From assembly GCF_000739085.1 (NCBI RefSeq), contig NZ_CP009110.1, positions 5,828,001 to 5,892,000 on the forward strand: 64,000 nucleotides of DNA, read 5' to 3'. Under the pieces are notes generated by a model, which ran no database searches, was not told the DNA's origin, and saw only the letters and a list, made by a program, of their open reading frames with translations. Position numbers and translations under genes: made by a program. Position 1 is the first letter of the stretch; each line of letters starts with the position of its first letter. This document shows, piece by piece, positions 7,912 through 16,181 of this stretch. This DNA comes from Amycolatopsis methanolica 239. Its GTDB lineage: Bacteria; Actinomycetota; Actinomycetes; Mycobacteriales; Pseudonocardiaceae.

Positions 7912-8703
7912 TCACGGAGCGACCAGCGGCTCCTCCGCGTACGCGCGGTGCAGCAGCTCCACAAAGGACTCCGGCGTGTCCAGCTCGACGTCGTCGATCC
8001 GGCGCACCGCCACGCCGGGTGTCCAGGAGTTCATGACCACCGCCCCATGCAATTCGCGCAGGTCGGCCGTGGTCAGGACCTGCGATCGCTGCGGCACGCC
8101 GAGCCGGTCGAGTTGCCGTCGCAGGATGCCCATCGTGATCCCGGCCAGGACGGGCGCCTCGGGCCAGATCACCGAGGCGCCGTCCCAGAACGCCAGGTTC
8201 CAGATGGACGCCTCGGTGAGCCGGCCGTGGCGGTCGACGAACGCGGCGTCGTCGAAGCCGCGCGCCACCGCCTGTCGCGCGTAGTACGTCTTGGCCACCT
8301 CGCCGACGTGCTTGAACTCCGGCAGGACCCGCTCGTACTCGAACGTCGCCAGGCTCAGCGGGCCTGCCGGGCCGTCGGTGGCCGGCCCGGTGCGCACCAG
8401 CAACTCGGGCGAGGCGTCCACTGTCGAGAACTCCGGCGAGTACACGGTGGCGGTCAGCGAGACGTCCGCCGGCCCCTCCCGCAACGCGGCCCGCAGGTGC
8501 GCGAGCACCACGTCGTCCGGCAGGGCCCGGCCGAACAGCTCGGCCGACGCGGCACGCAACCGGTCCAGGTGCAGGTCGAGACCACGGATCCGGCCGCCGC
8601 GCACCTGCATCGCCGTGAAGTGGGCGTACCCGGCGAAGGCGAGCGGGGCCAGATCCCCGGTGGTGGCCGGACGGCCGTTGCGGTGGACGACGAAAACGCT
8701 CAT
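7912..8703 (-). CDS. Class IV PLP-dependent aminotransferase
   Basis: The 263-residue protein belongs to the branched-chain aminotransferase / 4-amino-4-deoxychorismate lyase fold. The likely Schiff-base lysine is K131 in EFKHVGE. The diagnostic downstream block GRLTEASIWNLAFWDG and the phosphate-binding LAGITMGILRR are present. Length and motifs fit aminodeoxychorismate lyase (p-aminobenzoate synthesis) or a D-amino-acid transaminase, and the sequence alone does not decide. No pabA/pabB gene is adjacent. It converges on the NmrA-like gene with a 6-bp gap. Confidence 0.82.
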   Translation of the reverse strand: MSVFVVHRNGRPATTGDLAPLAFAGYAHFTAMQVRGGRIRGLDLHLDRLRAASAELFGRALPDDVVLAHLRAALREGPADVSLTATVYSPEFSTVDASPELLVRTGPATDGPAGPLSLATFEYERVLPEFKHVGEVAKTYYARQAVARGFDDAAFVDRHGRLTEASIWNLAFWDGASVIWPEAPVLAGITMGILRRQLDRLGVPQRSQVLTTADLRELHGAVVMNSWTPGVAVRRIDDVELDTPESFVELLHRAYAEEPLVAP

Positions 8704-8766
8704 GCCGCCGAACCTGGAGCCTCACACCGGTGTGAGGCTCCAGCGGTGATGAGCTGGATCACCCGG

Positions 8767-10152
8767 TCAGCGGTCTCCCCAGGGGCCGGTGATCGCGAAG
8801 ACGTGGCCGGGGCTCTGGATGCAGGCGAACAGGATCCGCCCGTCCTGGCTGAACACCGGCCCGGTGAACTCGCTGTCGTTGAGGTCGTTGCGCGCCATCG
8901 GGTACGACTTGCCGTCCCGCGTGACGCCGACGAGATGGCTCAGGCCCTCCCCGTCCTCGGCGAGGATCAGGCCGCCGTGCGGGGACACGGTGATGTTGTC
9001 GGGCCCGTCGTAGTCGGTGTCGGCCTCCGGGTCGGGGTTCACACCGTAGATCGTCTTCAGCTCGATCGTCTCCGCGCGCGGGTCGTAGAACCACACCTGG
9101 CCGTCGTGCTCGTTGACGCTGCCGTCGCTGATCCGGGCGTAGCTGGCGACGAAGTACGCCCCGCCGTCGCCCCAGTAGGCGCCCTCCAGCTTGCGGCTGT
9201 GGGTCACCTGGCCCGGCTCGAACTGCTTGCGCACCGACACGGTCCGCGCGTCGCGGTCGGGCACGTCGACCCAGCGGACCTTGTAGCGGGTGCCGGGCGT
9301 GGTCGCCTCGGACAGGTCGTCGATGTGCCTGCTGCCCTTGAACGCGCTCATCGCCTGCAGCCGGCCCGCGGTGTCGCCGCCCGCGGACAGCGCCAGCGCC
9401 CGCAGCGCGCCCTTGCCGCCGCGGAAACCCTTCGGCGGCACCCACCGGAAGTACAGGCCGTTCGGGCCGCTCGCGTCCTCGGTCAGGTAGATCTCGCTGG
9501 TCTTCGGGTCGACGGCGACGGCCTCGTGCGAGTAGCGGCCGAGGAACTTCAGCGGGACCGGCTCGATGTTCGCGTCGCGGTCGAACGCGTCCACCTCGAA
9601 CACGTAACCGTGGTCCTTCTGGTACACGCCACCGGCGCGCTGCTCGGTCTCCTCGCAGGTCAGCCAGGTGCCCCACGGAGTCTCGCCGCCCGCGCAGTTG
9701 TTGTGCGTGCCGGCCAGGCTGACGTACTCGCTCTTCCGGTTGCCCTCCCGGTCCACCACGATGGTCGTCGTGCCGCCGCCTGCGCCCGGGTCGTAGGTGA
9801 GGCCGGCCAGCGCGGGCGTGCGGTGCGGCTCGCTGCCGCCGATCTCGTGGTTGTTGATCAGCACGAAGTCCCGGCCGCTGCGGAAGCACGCCATGCCGTC
9901 GGGGTCGCTCGGGGTGAACTCGCCGGTCTCCAGTTTCGTCACGCCGGACTGCGCGATCACCTTGTACCGGAAGCCCTTCGGCAGCGCCAGCAGGCCGGCG
10001 GGGTCGTCGACGAGCGGGCCGTAGCCGGTGGCGCGGGCGACCTGCGCGGCCGCGGCGGGCGCCGCGATCGCGTCGACGCTGCCCGCGACGATGACGCCCA
10101 GACCGCTCGCCGCGCCGGTGCGCAGCAGATCACGCCGGGAAAGTGGAGCCAT
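8767..10152 (-). CDS. phoX: PhoX family alkaline phosphatase (Tat-exported)
   Basis: This is a predicted secreted phosphomonoesterase of 461 residues. The N-terminus carries a twin-arginine signal, SRRDLLRTGA, followed by a hydrophobic stretch and an Ala-rich cleavage region near residue 35. The body has PhoX/DUF839 hallmarks: PDGMACFRSG, INNHEIGG, AGTHNNCAGGETPWGTWLTCEE, and late SPHGGLILAEDGEG. PhoX enzymes use Ca and Fe in a beta-propeller to release phosphate from organic esters outside the cell. ATG 10152 has AGGAGG six bases upstream. No Pho-box was identified. The gene stands alone. Confidence 0.88.
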   Translation of the reverse strand: MAPLSRRDLLRTGAASGLGVIVAGSVDAIAAPAAAAQVARATGYGPLVDDPAGLLALPKGFRYKVIAQSGVTKLETGEFTPSDPDGMACFRSGRDFVLINNHEIGGSEPHRTPALAGLTYDPGAGGGTTTIVVDREGNRKSEYVSLAGTHNNCAGGETPWGTWLTCEETEQRAGGVYQKDHGYVFEVDAFDRDANIEPVPLKFLGRYSHEAVAVDPKTSEIYLTEDASGPNGLYFRWVPPKGFRGGKGALRALALSAGGDTAGRLQAMSAFKGSRHIDDLSEATTPGTRYKVRWVDVPDRDARTVSVRKQFEPGQVTHSRKLEGAYWGDGGAYFVASYARISDGSVNEHDGQVWFYDPRAETIELKTIYGVNPDPEADTDYDGPDNITVSPHGGLILAEDGEGLSHLVGVTRDGKSYPMARNDLNDSEFTGPVFSQDGRILFACIQSPGHVFAITGPWGDR

Positions 10153-10186
10153 GACGACCTCCTGTGGTGGGAACCGTGCGAAGGGA

Positions 10187-10468
10187 TCAAAACCGCCGAT
10201 TCCGACCTGGGCGGGGATCGCGGACGACACGCAGGCGAACGGCCGGCGAACGGTTCAGGCGAGCCGCTCGTGCGGGTAGCGGGTCGCGGATGCGGGTTGG
10301 GAAGTAGCCACCCTTGCTCTCCGCGGCGAGCAACGCGCGGTAGATAGCGCTTTCCACGCCGCGGTACCGGTAAATCCCGTGGTGCAGGAATTCCACCTCC
10401 AGAATGCGCCGCGCCGCGTCGTAGCCGACGGAAGCGAGCGCACTGGAGGAAACGGGGTGGCGGCTCAC
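10187..10468 (-). CDS. KTSC domain protein, probable frameshift at the end
   Basis: The first 60 residues are a clear KTSC domain: SSALASVGYDAARRILEVEF, then IYRYRGVESAIYRALLAAESKGGYF. KTSC domains are small stand-alone folds of unknown role, often near nucleic-acid enzymes. The family normally ends IRDRYPxxRL. Here that ending (RYPHERLA and a stop at 10255) is intact but one frame away, because of an extra C in GACCCGC at about 10279-10285. The open frame instead runs on to 10187, giving 93 residues with a foreign tail. The start GTG overlaps the upstream SRPBCC stop in TAGTG, so the two genes are translationally coupled. Confidence 0.7.
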   Translation of the reverse strand: MSRHPVSSSALASVGYDAARRILEVEFLHHGIYRYRGVESAIYRALLAAESKGGYFPTRIRDPLPARAARLNRSPAVRLRVVRDPRPGRNRRF

Positions 10469-10914
10469 TAGGGCCGTCCGGTTTCGAGCAGGTTCTTCAG
10501 CCTGCGCAGATCCTTGCGATTCGCGCGTTCCACCGCCGCGGCCATCACCCGGGCGCCGACCTTCGCGAATCCGCTCGGCTCGCCGCGGTTGCGCAGCACC
10601 ATGCGGGTGCTGTGCGCGTCCAGGGATTCCCAGCTGTAGGTGGTTTCCATGGGGAACGGGCCCTGCGCCGTGCGCATCACGAGCCGTTCGCCGGGCACGA
10701 GTTCGATCACCTCGTAGGTGTACCGCAGGGTCCGGCCGAGAAAACGCGCCACGAATCCGAGCCGGGTGCCCTCGCGCAGCGGCGGGCGGGTTTCCCATTC
10801 GACGCTCAGGATGTTGGCGTACCACTCGGGCGCGTTCGACGGGTCGCCCGCGTAGGACGCCACCTTTTCCCTGGGCAGCGCGACCACGATTTCGGTGCGC
10901 ACGTCGACTGGCAC
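10468..10914 (-). CDS. SRPBCC family protein (polyketide cyclase/dehydrase-like)
   Basis: The 148-residue product has the START/Bet-v1-like layout of a single SRPBCC domain: an initial strand VDVRTEIVVALPREKVASYAGDP, a central TRLGFVARFLGRTLRYTYEV, and a long C-terminal helix. Such proteins bind hydrophobic ligands in a deep cavity. Some are cyclases, many are lipid-transfer-like. No catalytic residues can be assigned. It is the first gene of a two-gene unit with the KTSC gene and is divergent from the NTF2-like gene, sharing the long palindrome at 10958-10980. Confidence 0.8.
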   Translation of the reverse strand: MPVDVRTEIVVALPREKVASYAGDPSNAPEWYANILSVEWETRPPLREGTRLGFVARFLGRTLRYTYEVIELVPGERLVMRTAQGPFPMETTYSWESLDAHSTRMVLRNRGEPSGFAKVGARVMAAAVERANRKDLRRLKNLLETGRP

Positions 10915-10957
10915 GAATTCGAGGGTAGTTCAGCCTGCCCGGTTTTCGAACCATATA

Positions 10958-10980
10958 CTTCTTGCAACCGTTGCAAGAAG
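10958..10980. promoter_or_regulatory. Perfect 11-bp palindromic operator without adjacent regulator
   Basis: CTTCTTGCAAC-C-GTTGCAAGAAG has 11 perfectly paired bases on each side of one central base. It sits directly upstream of the NTF2-like start at 10991, and its right arm forms part of the AAGAAGGAGG ribosome-binding region. TetR-family operators look like this, but the nearest TetR genes are several kilobases away. Confidence 0.7.
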
Positions 10981-10990
10981 GAGGTCGACG

Positions 10991-11449
10991 ATGACCGACT
11001 GGACCGCCGTGCACGAGAAGGCCGTGGCTGCCTTCGCCGAGGGCTGGGCGCGGCCGCGCCCGCAGGCGTGGGACGCGCTGCTGGCCGAAGACGTCGAGCT
11101 GAACCAGCCGATGGTGCCGCCGACGCGGGGCAGGCAGGGGTGGGGGCGGGAGGCCGAGCGGCTGCTGGGGTTCCTGCCGGACCTGCGGGGCGTGGTGCTG
11201 TCGTGGGCGGGCCGGGAGGACCGGCTGTTCATCGAGCTGCGGCTGAGCGGAACCCTGCGCGGCAAGCCGCTCGCCTTCCGGGCCGTGGACGAGCTGTGGC
11301 TGAACACCGACGGCCGCGTGACGCGCCGGGACTCCTTCTTCGACTCGATGCCGGTGGCGATGGCCGTCGCCGGCCGGCCCGGCGCGTGGCGCGCCTGGTG
11401 GCGGTCCGGCCTGGGCCCCCTCACCGGACGACGCCGCTTGCAACGGTGA
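10991..11449 (+). CDS. Nuclear transport factor 2-like (SnoaL-type) protein
   Basis: The 152-residue product has the cone-shaped NTF2-like pattern: an N-terminal helix pair (AVHEKAVAAFAEGWARP), DALLAEDVELNQPM, then strands LFIELRLSGTLRGKPLAFRAVDEL and VTRRDSFFDSMP. Members of this fold include SnoaL cyclases, ketosteroid isomerases and limonene-epoxide hydrolases. The usual Asp acid/base cannot be assigned with confidence. ATG 10991 has GAAGGAGG upstream. With the divergent SRPBCC gene it forms a pair of small-ligand proteins under one palindromic operator, which suggests they act on the same hydrophobic compound. Confidence 0.8.
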   Translation: MTDWTAVHEKAVAAFAEGWARPRPQAWDALLAEDVELNQPMVPPTRGRQGWGREAERLLGFLPDLRGVVLSWAGREDRLFIELRLSGTLRGKPLAFRAVDELWLNTDGRVTRRDSFFDSMPVAMAVAGRPGAWRAWWRSGLGPLTGRRRLQR

Positions 11450-11871
11450 TCTCCCGCTCGCCGACGCCGGCGCTGTCGGGTGTTGACCAGCGCTGATGCC
11501 GCGGCGGCTCGACAACCGGAGCACACCCCGGGCCACCACCCACGCCGCAACCACCGCCTACGCAGGATCCGCCGCGGCGCGGCGGCACCCGGTGGTCGGA
11601 GCACCCCGGCCACCCACCGGCCGCCCCAGGCGCGGCAACACTCGGCAGGCGGAGCACCTCGAGCCACCACGACGCCGCAACCACCGCCCACGCACAAGCC
11701 GCCGCCATGCGCCGGCCCCGTGTGGCCGAAGCACCGCGGACCACCCCGCGGCCGCAACCCGCTGCCCACCCACCAGCCGCCCGCCGCTGCGGTAGCACCC
11801 GGTGGCCGAAGCACCCCGGCCACCGGGCACCACCACGCGGGGTCACATCACGGCCACCGCCACCGCCACCG
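11450..11871. repeat. Degenerate GC-rich tandem repeat region, about five units
   Basis: This 422-bp convergent gap holds no credible gene. About five imperfect units share a core of the form GG(C/T)(C/G)GxAGCACC followed by GGCCACC and often GCCGCAACC. Cores lie near 11516, 11593, 11652, 11727 and 11810, roughly 60-85 bp apart. The 3' edge carries a short triplet run, GGCCACCGCCACCGCCACC. Frames are not conserved between units, so the repeats look non-coding. Confidence 0.6.
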
Positions 11872-12597
11872 TCACGCCGGCATCGTGAACAGCACCACCG
11901 GCGCGGTGGTCGGCTGCTCCGAGCCGCCAGCTGGTTCGATCGTCACGGCGACCGTGCGCACCCCCGTCAGGCCCGCGAGCATCAGCGGCGCACCGGTGGT
12001 TCCGGCGTGCCCCATCACCCCGGCCGGGTGCGGGCCCGCCGCGTCGATCGTCCACGCCTGGTACGTCACGTCGGCCGGCTGGTCGGGCATTCCGGTCATC
12101 ATCAGCATCGCCCGGTCCTGGCTTGGCGACATCACCATCCGCGCCTCGCCCGGGATGCCCGCGTCCGCGCCGTCCAGCGTCCGCGCGTCGGGCGCCGCCA
12201 GCAGCTGCGTCACCACCGCGTACTGCTCCTGCGCGGTCTCCCGCTGCCGGTCCGCCCGCACCGCGAGCACCCCGGCGACCGCGGCGACGGCGATCGCGAT
12301 CACGGCCGCCGCTGCGAGAAAACGTGTCGTCCAGTTGCGGGAACCCCGCGTCGGCGCCCGGCGGCCGGGTGGCGCCTGCCGGACCTGGCGCACGTCCCGC
12401 AGCACCCGGTCCCGCAGCGCCGCAGGCGGCGTCTCGGACACCGCGGCCCCGAGCCGGGCCGTCGTCGCGCGCAGTCCGGCCACCTCGCGCTCGCAGTCCG
12501 CGCACTCGGCGAGGTGCTCCTCGAACCGGCGCCGCTCCAGGTCGTCGAGTGCGTCGAGGGCGTACGCGCCGGTCAGCATGTGGACGTCCGGGTTCAC
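11872..12597 (-). CDS. rskA: RskA-type anti-sigma-K factor
   Basis: This 241-residue single-pass membrane protein is predicted to sequester SigK and release it after regulated proteolysis. The N-terminal zinc-finger anti-sigma motif H-x3-C-x2-C is visible in EEHLAECADC. A transmembrane helix (FLAAAAVIAIAVAAVAGVLA) lies near residues 95-115. The extracytoplasmic RskA domain contains the typical YQAWTIDAAGPHPAGV. GTG 12597 overlaps the sigK stop by four bases (GTGA), so the pair is translationally coupled. The order sigK-rskA matches the mycobacterial locus. Confidence 0.9.
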   Translation of the reverse strand: MNPDVHMLTGAYALDALDDLERRRFEEHLAECADCEREVAGLRATTARLGAAVSETPPAALRDRVLRDVRQVRQAPPGRRAPTRGSRNWTTRFLAAAAVIAIAVAAVAGVLAVRADRQRETAQEQYAVVTQLLAAPDARTLDGADAGIPGEARMVMSPSQDRAMLMMTGMPDQPADVTYQAWTIDAAGPHPAGVMGHAGTTGAPLMLAGLTGVRTVAVTIEPAGGSEQPTTAPVVLFTMPA

Positions 12598-13187
12598 CGC
12601 GTCACCCCCAGGCAGTCGCGCAGGCGGATCAGGCCGTCCCGCATCCTCGTCTTGACCGTCCCGAGTGGACTCTGCAGCAGGTCCGCGACCTCCGGGTAGG
12701 TGTGGCCGCCGTAGTAGGCCAGCATGATCGACTCGCGTTGCAGCTCGGTCAGCCCGTTCAGGCAGCGGCGCACCTGCTCCCGCTCCAGCCGGGCGGTGAC
12801 CGCCTCCATCACCTCGTCGAACTCCCGCCCCGGCGCCATCACACCGGCCCGCTGCTCGCGGTCGGTGCGCGCCTGCGCCGACCGCACCCGGTCGACCGCG
12901 CGGCGGTGCGCCAGGGTCAGCGACCAGTTCAGCACGCTGCCCTGCCCGCGGTCGTACCGCGCCGCGGTGCGCCACAGTTCGACCAGGACCTCCTGCGCGA
13001 CCTCCTCGGACTGGGCCACATCGCGCAGCACCCGCCGCACCACGCCGAACACCGGGCCGGCCACCACGTCGTAAAGCTGCTCGAACGCCGCCTCACTCCC
13101 CCGCGCGACCTGGGCCATCAGGTCCTCGGGCGAGGGGCCCGCCTGCCCCGGCGCGGCCGGGCGCATCGCCCGGACCGGATCGTCCAT
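12594..13187 (-). CDS. sigK: ECF sigma factor SigK
   Basis: The 197-residue sigma-70 family protein has region 2 (FEQLYDVVAGPVFGVVRRVL, then SEEVAQEVLVELWRTAARY) and region 4 (RCLNGLTELQRESIMLAYYG, then YPEVADLLQSPLGTVKTRMR). The downstream overlapping rskA identifies it as SigK-like. In mycobacteria SigK drives secreted antigen genes and responds to redox state. Here the regulon is unknown. I chose ATG 13187 because GGAGGATGACGGG precedes it; an upstream ATG at 13205 is also in frame. Confidence 0.9.
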   Translation of the reverse strand: MDDPVRAMRPAAPGQAGPSPEDLMAQVARGSEAAFEQLYDVVAGPVFGVVRRVLRDVAQSEEVAQEVLVELWRTAARYDRGQGSVLNWSLTLAHRRAVDRVRSAQARTDREQRAGVMAPGREFDEVMEAVTARLEREQVRRCLNGLTELQRESIMLAYYGGHTYPEVADLLQSPLGTVKTRMRDGLIRLRDCLGVTR

Positions 13188-13270
13188 CCCGTCATCCTCC
13201 CTCACACCGACACCCTGTGTTCGGCGCCGAAACGGGACCGGATGGGCTGGATCACTGGTTGGATCCGGGG

Positions 13271-13590
13271 ATGAGTTTCTACGTGCGTGCCCGCTTCGAC
13301 GTCCACGACCAGCAGGGGTTCGAGGAGGTCGCCCGCGCGCTGCGCGACCAGGCCGCGACCGCTGGTTCTCCGGGGAGCCGGGCAGCTACGTCGTCATCGA
13401 GGAGTACACCGACGTGGACGCCGCCTTCGCACACAACGACCGCGGAGCGGCCCTGCTCGAGCGCGGCGGCGAGTGCGCGGACATGGTGGAAGCCGAGATC
13501 TACGGCGACATCACCGACGAGCTGTGGGACTGGGTGGCGGCGAACCCGGTGTTCACCGCCTACCCCGAGGTCTTTGCTCAGCCGGACTGA
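13271..13590 (+). pseudogene. Small alpha-beta barrel monooxygenase-like protein, frameshifted
   Basis: Two frames make one protein. MSFYVRARFDVHDQQGFEEV runs from ATG 13271, and after a -1 shift near 13358-13362 the sequence WFSGEPGSYVVIEEYTDVDA continues to the stop at 13590. Joined, it is about 106 residues with the dimeric alpha-beta-barrel pattern of antibiotic-biosynthesis-monooxygenase (ABM) or NIPSNAP-like proteins. The 3' end overlaps the convergent dehydratase gene by 13 bp. The site GCGACCGCTGG is consistent with loss of one C. Confidence 0.6.
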
Positions 13591-15365
13591 CGCGCCAGCC
13601 GCAGCCGCCGGTGGGCGGCCATCCGCACCGGCGCGTTGGCGGCCCCGTAGCCGCGGTAGCCGCCGATGCGCTGGACCACCTCGAAGAACACCCGCGAACC
13701 CAGCACCTCGGTGTAGAAGTGCAGGAACTCGCCGTGCTCGTCGCGGTCGTAGAGCACCGAGTACTCGCGCAGGGCGGCGAGCAGGTCCGGCGGCGGGGCC
13801 AGCCGGGCGTCCAGGTCGTCGTAGTAATTGGCCGGGATCTCCAGCAGCGGCGCGCCGGCCGCATGCATCGCCTTGGCCGTGGCCAGCACGTCGTCGCTGG
13901 TGAAGGCGATGTGCTGCGGGTCGGGCACGCCCGGCGCCCACTCGCCGCGGCGCAGCAGCGCCACGTTCAGCGCGATCCGCACCCTGTTGGCCGGGTTGGT
14001 GACCGCCCGGCTGCGGATCAGGCCGAAGGGCGCGGCGAACTCGGTCGGCATCTCCGGCTGCAGCCCGAGCACCGTGCGATAGAACAACGCGGCCTCGTCG
14101 AAGTTGTCGAACGGCTGGCTCAGCGACACGTGGTCGGTGCCCAGCAACCCGGCGCCCGCGGCGGAGGAACCAGTCGGCGTGAAGTCCGACAGCCAGCCGT
14201 CGCGGCAGAAGAACACCGCCGTGCCGTCTGGGGCGGCCACCGCGGACAGGTCCGCTTCACCGGCGCGGTGCTCGCGGGGCAGCACCGGCGCATGGAACGA
14301 CTCCGCCCGCTCCGCCGAGCGCGCCGGGTCCGCGCTCTCCACGCCCAGCGCGCTGATCTCGGTGGGCCCGCCGGTCGCGTTCAGCAGCACCCGCGCCTCG
14401 CCCTGGGTCCACAGCTGCACCGGCTTCGACCGGTGCTGCCCGGTGTGCGCGAAGCCCATCGCGGTCAGCGCCGCGGCCAGCTGCGGGACGGTGGACTCGT
14501 CAACGGCCAGCTCGGTGAACGCGTGCCCGGTCAGTTCCGGCGCGGCGATCGCCGGTTCCCCGAGCGACTCCTCCAGCCCGAGCAGCGACCGCATCGCGTC
14601 GACCGCCGCGCGCCCCGGGTCGGCCTGCCGGAACACGTCGTTGAAGACCTCCAGCGACAGCGGCCCGGAGTAGCCGGTGGCGAGCACGTGCCCGACGAAC
14701 GCGGTCAGGTCGAAGGCGCCCTGCCCGGGGAACAACCGGTGGTGCCTGCTCCACTGCAGGACGTCCATGTGCAGCCGGGGCGCGTCGGCCAGCTGCAGGA
14801 AGAAGATCTTCTCGCCCGGAATGGTCCGGATCAGCGCGAGGTCGCTGCCGCGGGAGAGCACGTGGAAGCTGTCCAGGCACAGGCCGACCGCCGGGTGGTC
14901 GGCGCGCCGCACGATCCGCCACGAGTGGTCGTAGGTGTCGACGAACCGCCCCCACGCCAGCGCCTCGTATGCGATGCGCATACCGCGCTGAGCAGCTCGT
15001 ACACCGAGTGTATGCAATTGTTCGGCGGCCAGATCGTCGTCGTCGACGGCGTCCGGCGACACCGAGGAGCACACCAGCATCGTGTCGGCGCCGAGCTGCT
15101 CCATCACGTCGAACTTGCGCTCGGCGCGGCGCAGGTTCGCCTCGAACACCGGCGGCGGCACCGCCTCGAAGTCCCGGAACGGCTGGTACAGGTCCACCGA
15201 CAACCCGAGGTCGTCACAACGGCGGCGGACCTCGGCCGGCGACAGCGGCGAGACGATCAGGTCGTTCTCGAAGATCTCGACGCCGTCGAAGCCGGCGGCC
15301 GCCGCCGCGGTCAGCTTGTCTTCGAGCGTGCCGGACAGGCACACGGTCGCGATCCCTCGCCTCAC
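13578..15365 (-). CDS. 3-Dehydroshikimate dehydratase (TIM barrel plus HPPD-like VOC domain)
   Basis: This enzyme is predicted to convert 3-dehydroshikimate to protocatechuate, channelling quinate/shikimate into the beta-ketoadipate pathway. The 595-residue protein has the two-part QuiC1 layout. An AP-endonuclease-2-like TIM barrel spans residues 1-270, with metal ligands visible at E134, D165, Q191 and E239. Two vicinal-oxygen-chelate halves resembling 4-hydroxyphenylpyruvate dioxygenase follow (HVSLSQPFDNFDEAALFY near 425, HIAFTSDDVLATAKAMH near 487, and a C-terminal FFEVVQRIGGYRGYG). The divergent TetR gene and the MHS transporter after it complete a likely uptake-and-catabolism unit. No protocatechuate dioxygenase is in the window. 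Confidence 0.87.
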   Translation of the reverse strand: MRRGIATVCLSGTLEDKLTAAAAAGFDGVEIFENDLIVSPLSPAEVRRRCDDLGLSVDLYQPFRDFEAVPPPVFEANLRRAERKFDVMEQLGADTMLVCSSVSPDAVDDDDLAAEQLHTLGVRAAQRGMRIAYEALAWGRFVDTYDHSWRIVRRADHPAVGLCLDSFHVLSRGSDLALIRTIPGEKIFFLQLADAPRLHMDVLQWSRHHRLFPGQGAFDLTAFVGHVLATGYSGPLSLEVFNDVFRQADPGRAAVDAMRSLLGLEESLGEPAIAAPELTGHAFTELAVDESTVPQLAAALTAMGFAHTGQHRSKPVQLWTQGEARVLLNATGGPTEISALGVESADPARSAERAESFHAPVLPREHRAGEADLSAVAAPDGTAVFFCRDGWLSDFTPTGSSAAGAGLLGTDHVSLSQPFDNFDEAALFYRTVLGLQPEMPTEFAAPFGLIRSRAVTNPANRVRIALNVALLRRGEWAPGVPDPQHIAFTSDDVLATAKAMHAAGAPLLEIPANYYDDLDARLAPPPDLLAALREYSVLYDRDEHGEFLHFYTEVLGSRVFFEVVQRIGGYRGYGAANAPVRMAAHRRLRLARQSG

Positions 15366-15430
15366 GGCCGGGACTCCTCTCGCACGGGCCGGTGTTGGTC
15401 GAACCAGTCGGTGAGTCCTACGGTGCGCAT

Positions 15431-16069
15431 ATGCCGACCGAAAGCGCCGAACGCCTGCGCGACGCCGAGCGCACCCGCGCCGAGATCCTCGACGTGGCGA
15501 CCCGCGAGTTCGCCGACCAGGGCTACGCCGGGGCGCGGGTCAACGAGATCGCCGCGAAGACCCGCACCACCAAGCGAATGCTCTACTACTACTTCGGCAG
15601 CAAGGAAGGCCTCTACATCGCGGTGCTCGAACGCGCCTACTCCGGCATCCGCGCCCGCGAGCAGGAGCTCGACGTCGACCACCTCGACCCGGTCGAGGCG
15701 CTCCGGCAGCTGGCCGAGCTGACCTTCGACCACCACGAGTCGCACCCGGACTTCATCCGGCTGGTCAGCATCGAGAACATCCACAACGCCGAGCACATCG
15801 GACGTTCCGAGGTGCTCTCGACGCTCGCCAACCCCGCGCTGGACGTGCTGACCCGCATCCTGGAACGCGGCCGGGCCGCCGGCGCGTTCCGGGAGGACGT
15901 CGACGCGCTGGACGTGCACATGATGATCAGCGCGTTCTGCATCTTCCGCACCGCCAACCGGCACACGTTCAACGCCATCTTCAAGCGCGACATGCTCGCC
16001 CCCGACCGGCGCGAGCACTACCGCAAGATGCTCGGCGACCTGCTGGTCGAGTACCTGACCGCGCACTGA
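15431..16069 (+). CDS. TetR family regulator of the dehydroshikimate locus
   Basis: The 212-residue protein has a TetR_N domain (RAEILDVATREFADQGYAG, with HTH VNEIAAKTRTTKRMLYYYFGSKEGLY) and a C-terminal domain with FIRLVSIENIHNAEHI, as in regulators of aromatic or shikimate catabolism. It lies between the divergent dehydratase and the co-directional MHS transporter, upstream of which the palindrome TCTGGT-N5-ACCAGA is found. It probably represses both genes until dehydroshikimate, protocatechuate or a related acid is present. The ribosome-binding site of ATG 15431 is poor. Confidence 0.88.
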   Translation: MPTESAERLRDAERTRAEILDVATREFADQGYAGARVNEIAAKTRTTKRMLYYYFGSKEGLYIAVLERAYSGIRAREQELDVDHLDPVEALRQLAELTFDHHESHPDFIRLVSIENIHNAEHIGRSEVLSTLANPALDVLTRILERGRAAGAFREDVDALDVHMMISAFCIFRTANRHTFNAIFKRDMLAPDRREHYRKMLGDLLVEYLTAH

Positions 16070-16120
16070 GCGTTTCGCCCCCTTCTCCGGGTTGACAAGC
16101 CTCGTCCGGCTAACTCACCA

Positions 16121-16137
16121 TCTGGTACGTAACCAGA
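16121..16137. promoter_or_regulatory. TetR-type operator upstream of the MHS transporter
   Basis: TCTGGT-ACGTA-ACCAGA is a perfect 6-bp inverted repeat with a 5-bp centre, 44 bp upstream of the transporter start. TTGACA at 16092-16097 is a plausible -35, so the palindrome would lie over or just after the promoter. The TetR gene that ends at 16069 is the likely binder. Confidence 0.6.
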
Positions 16138-16181
16138 CGGTACATTAACCCGGTCCGCAACGGAGCGACAGGAGCGTGGAA

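Noticed and set aside
7948..10347. 800-codon open frame on the plus strand across the aminotransferase and PhoX genes
   Set aside because: It is antisense to two well-supported genes, spans their intergenic gap and shows no recognisable motif.
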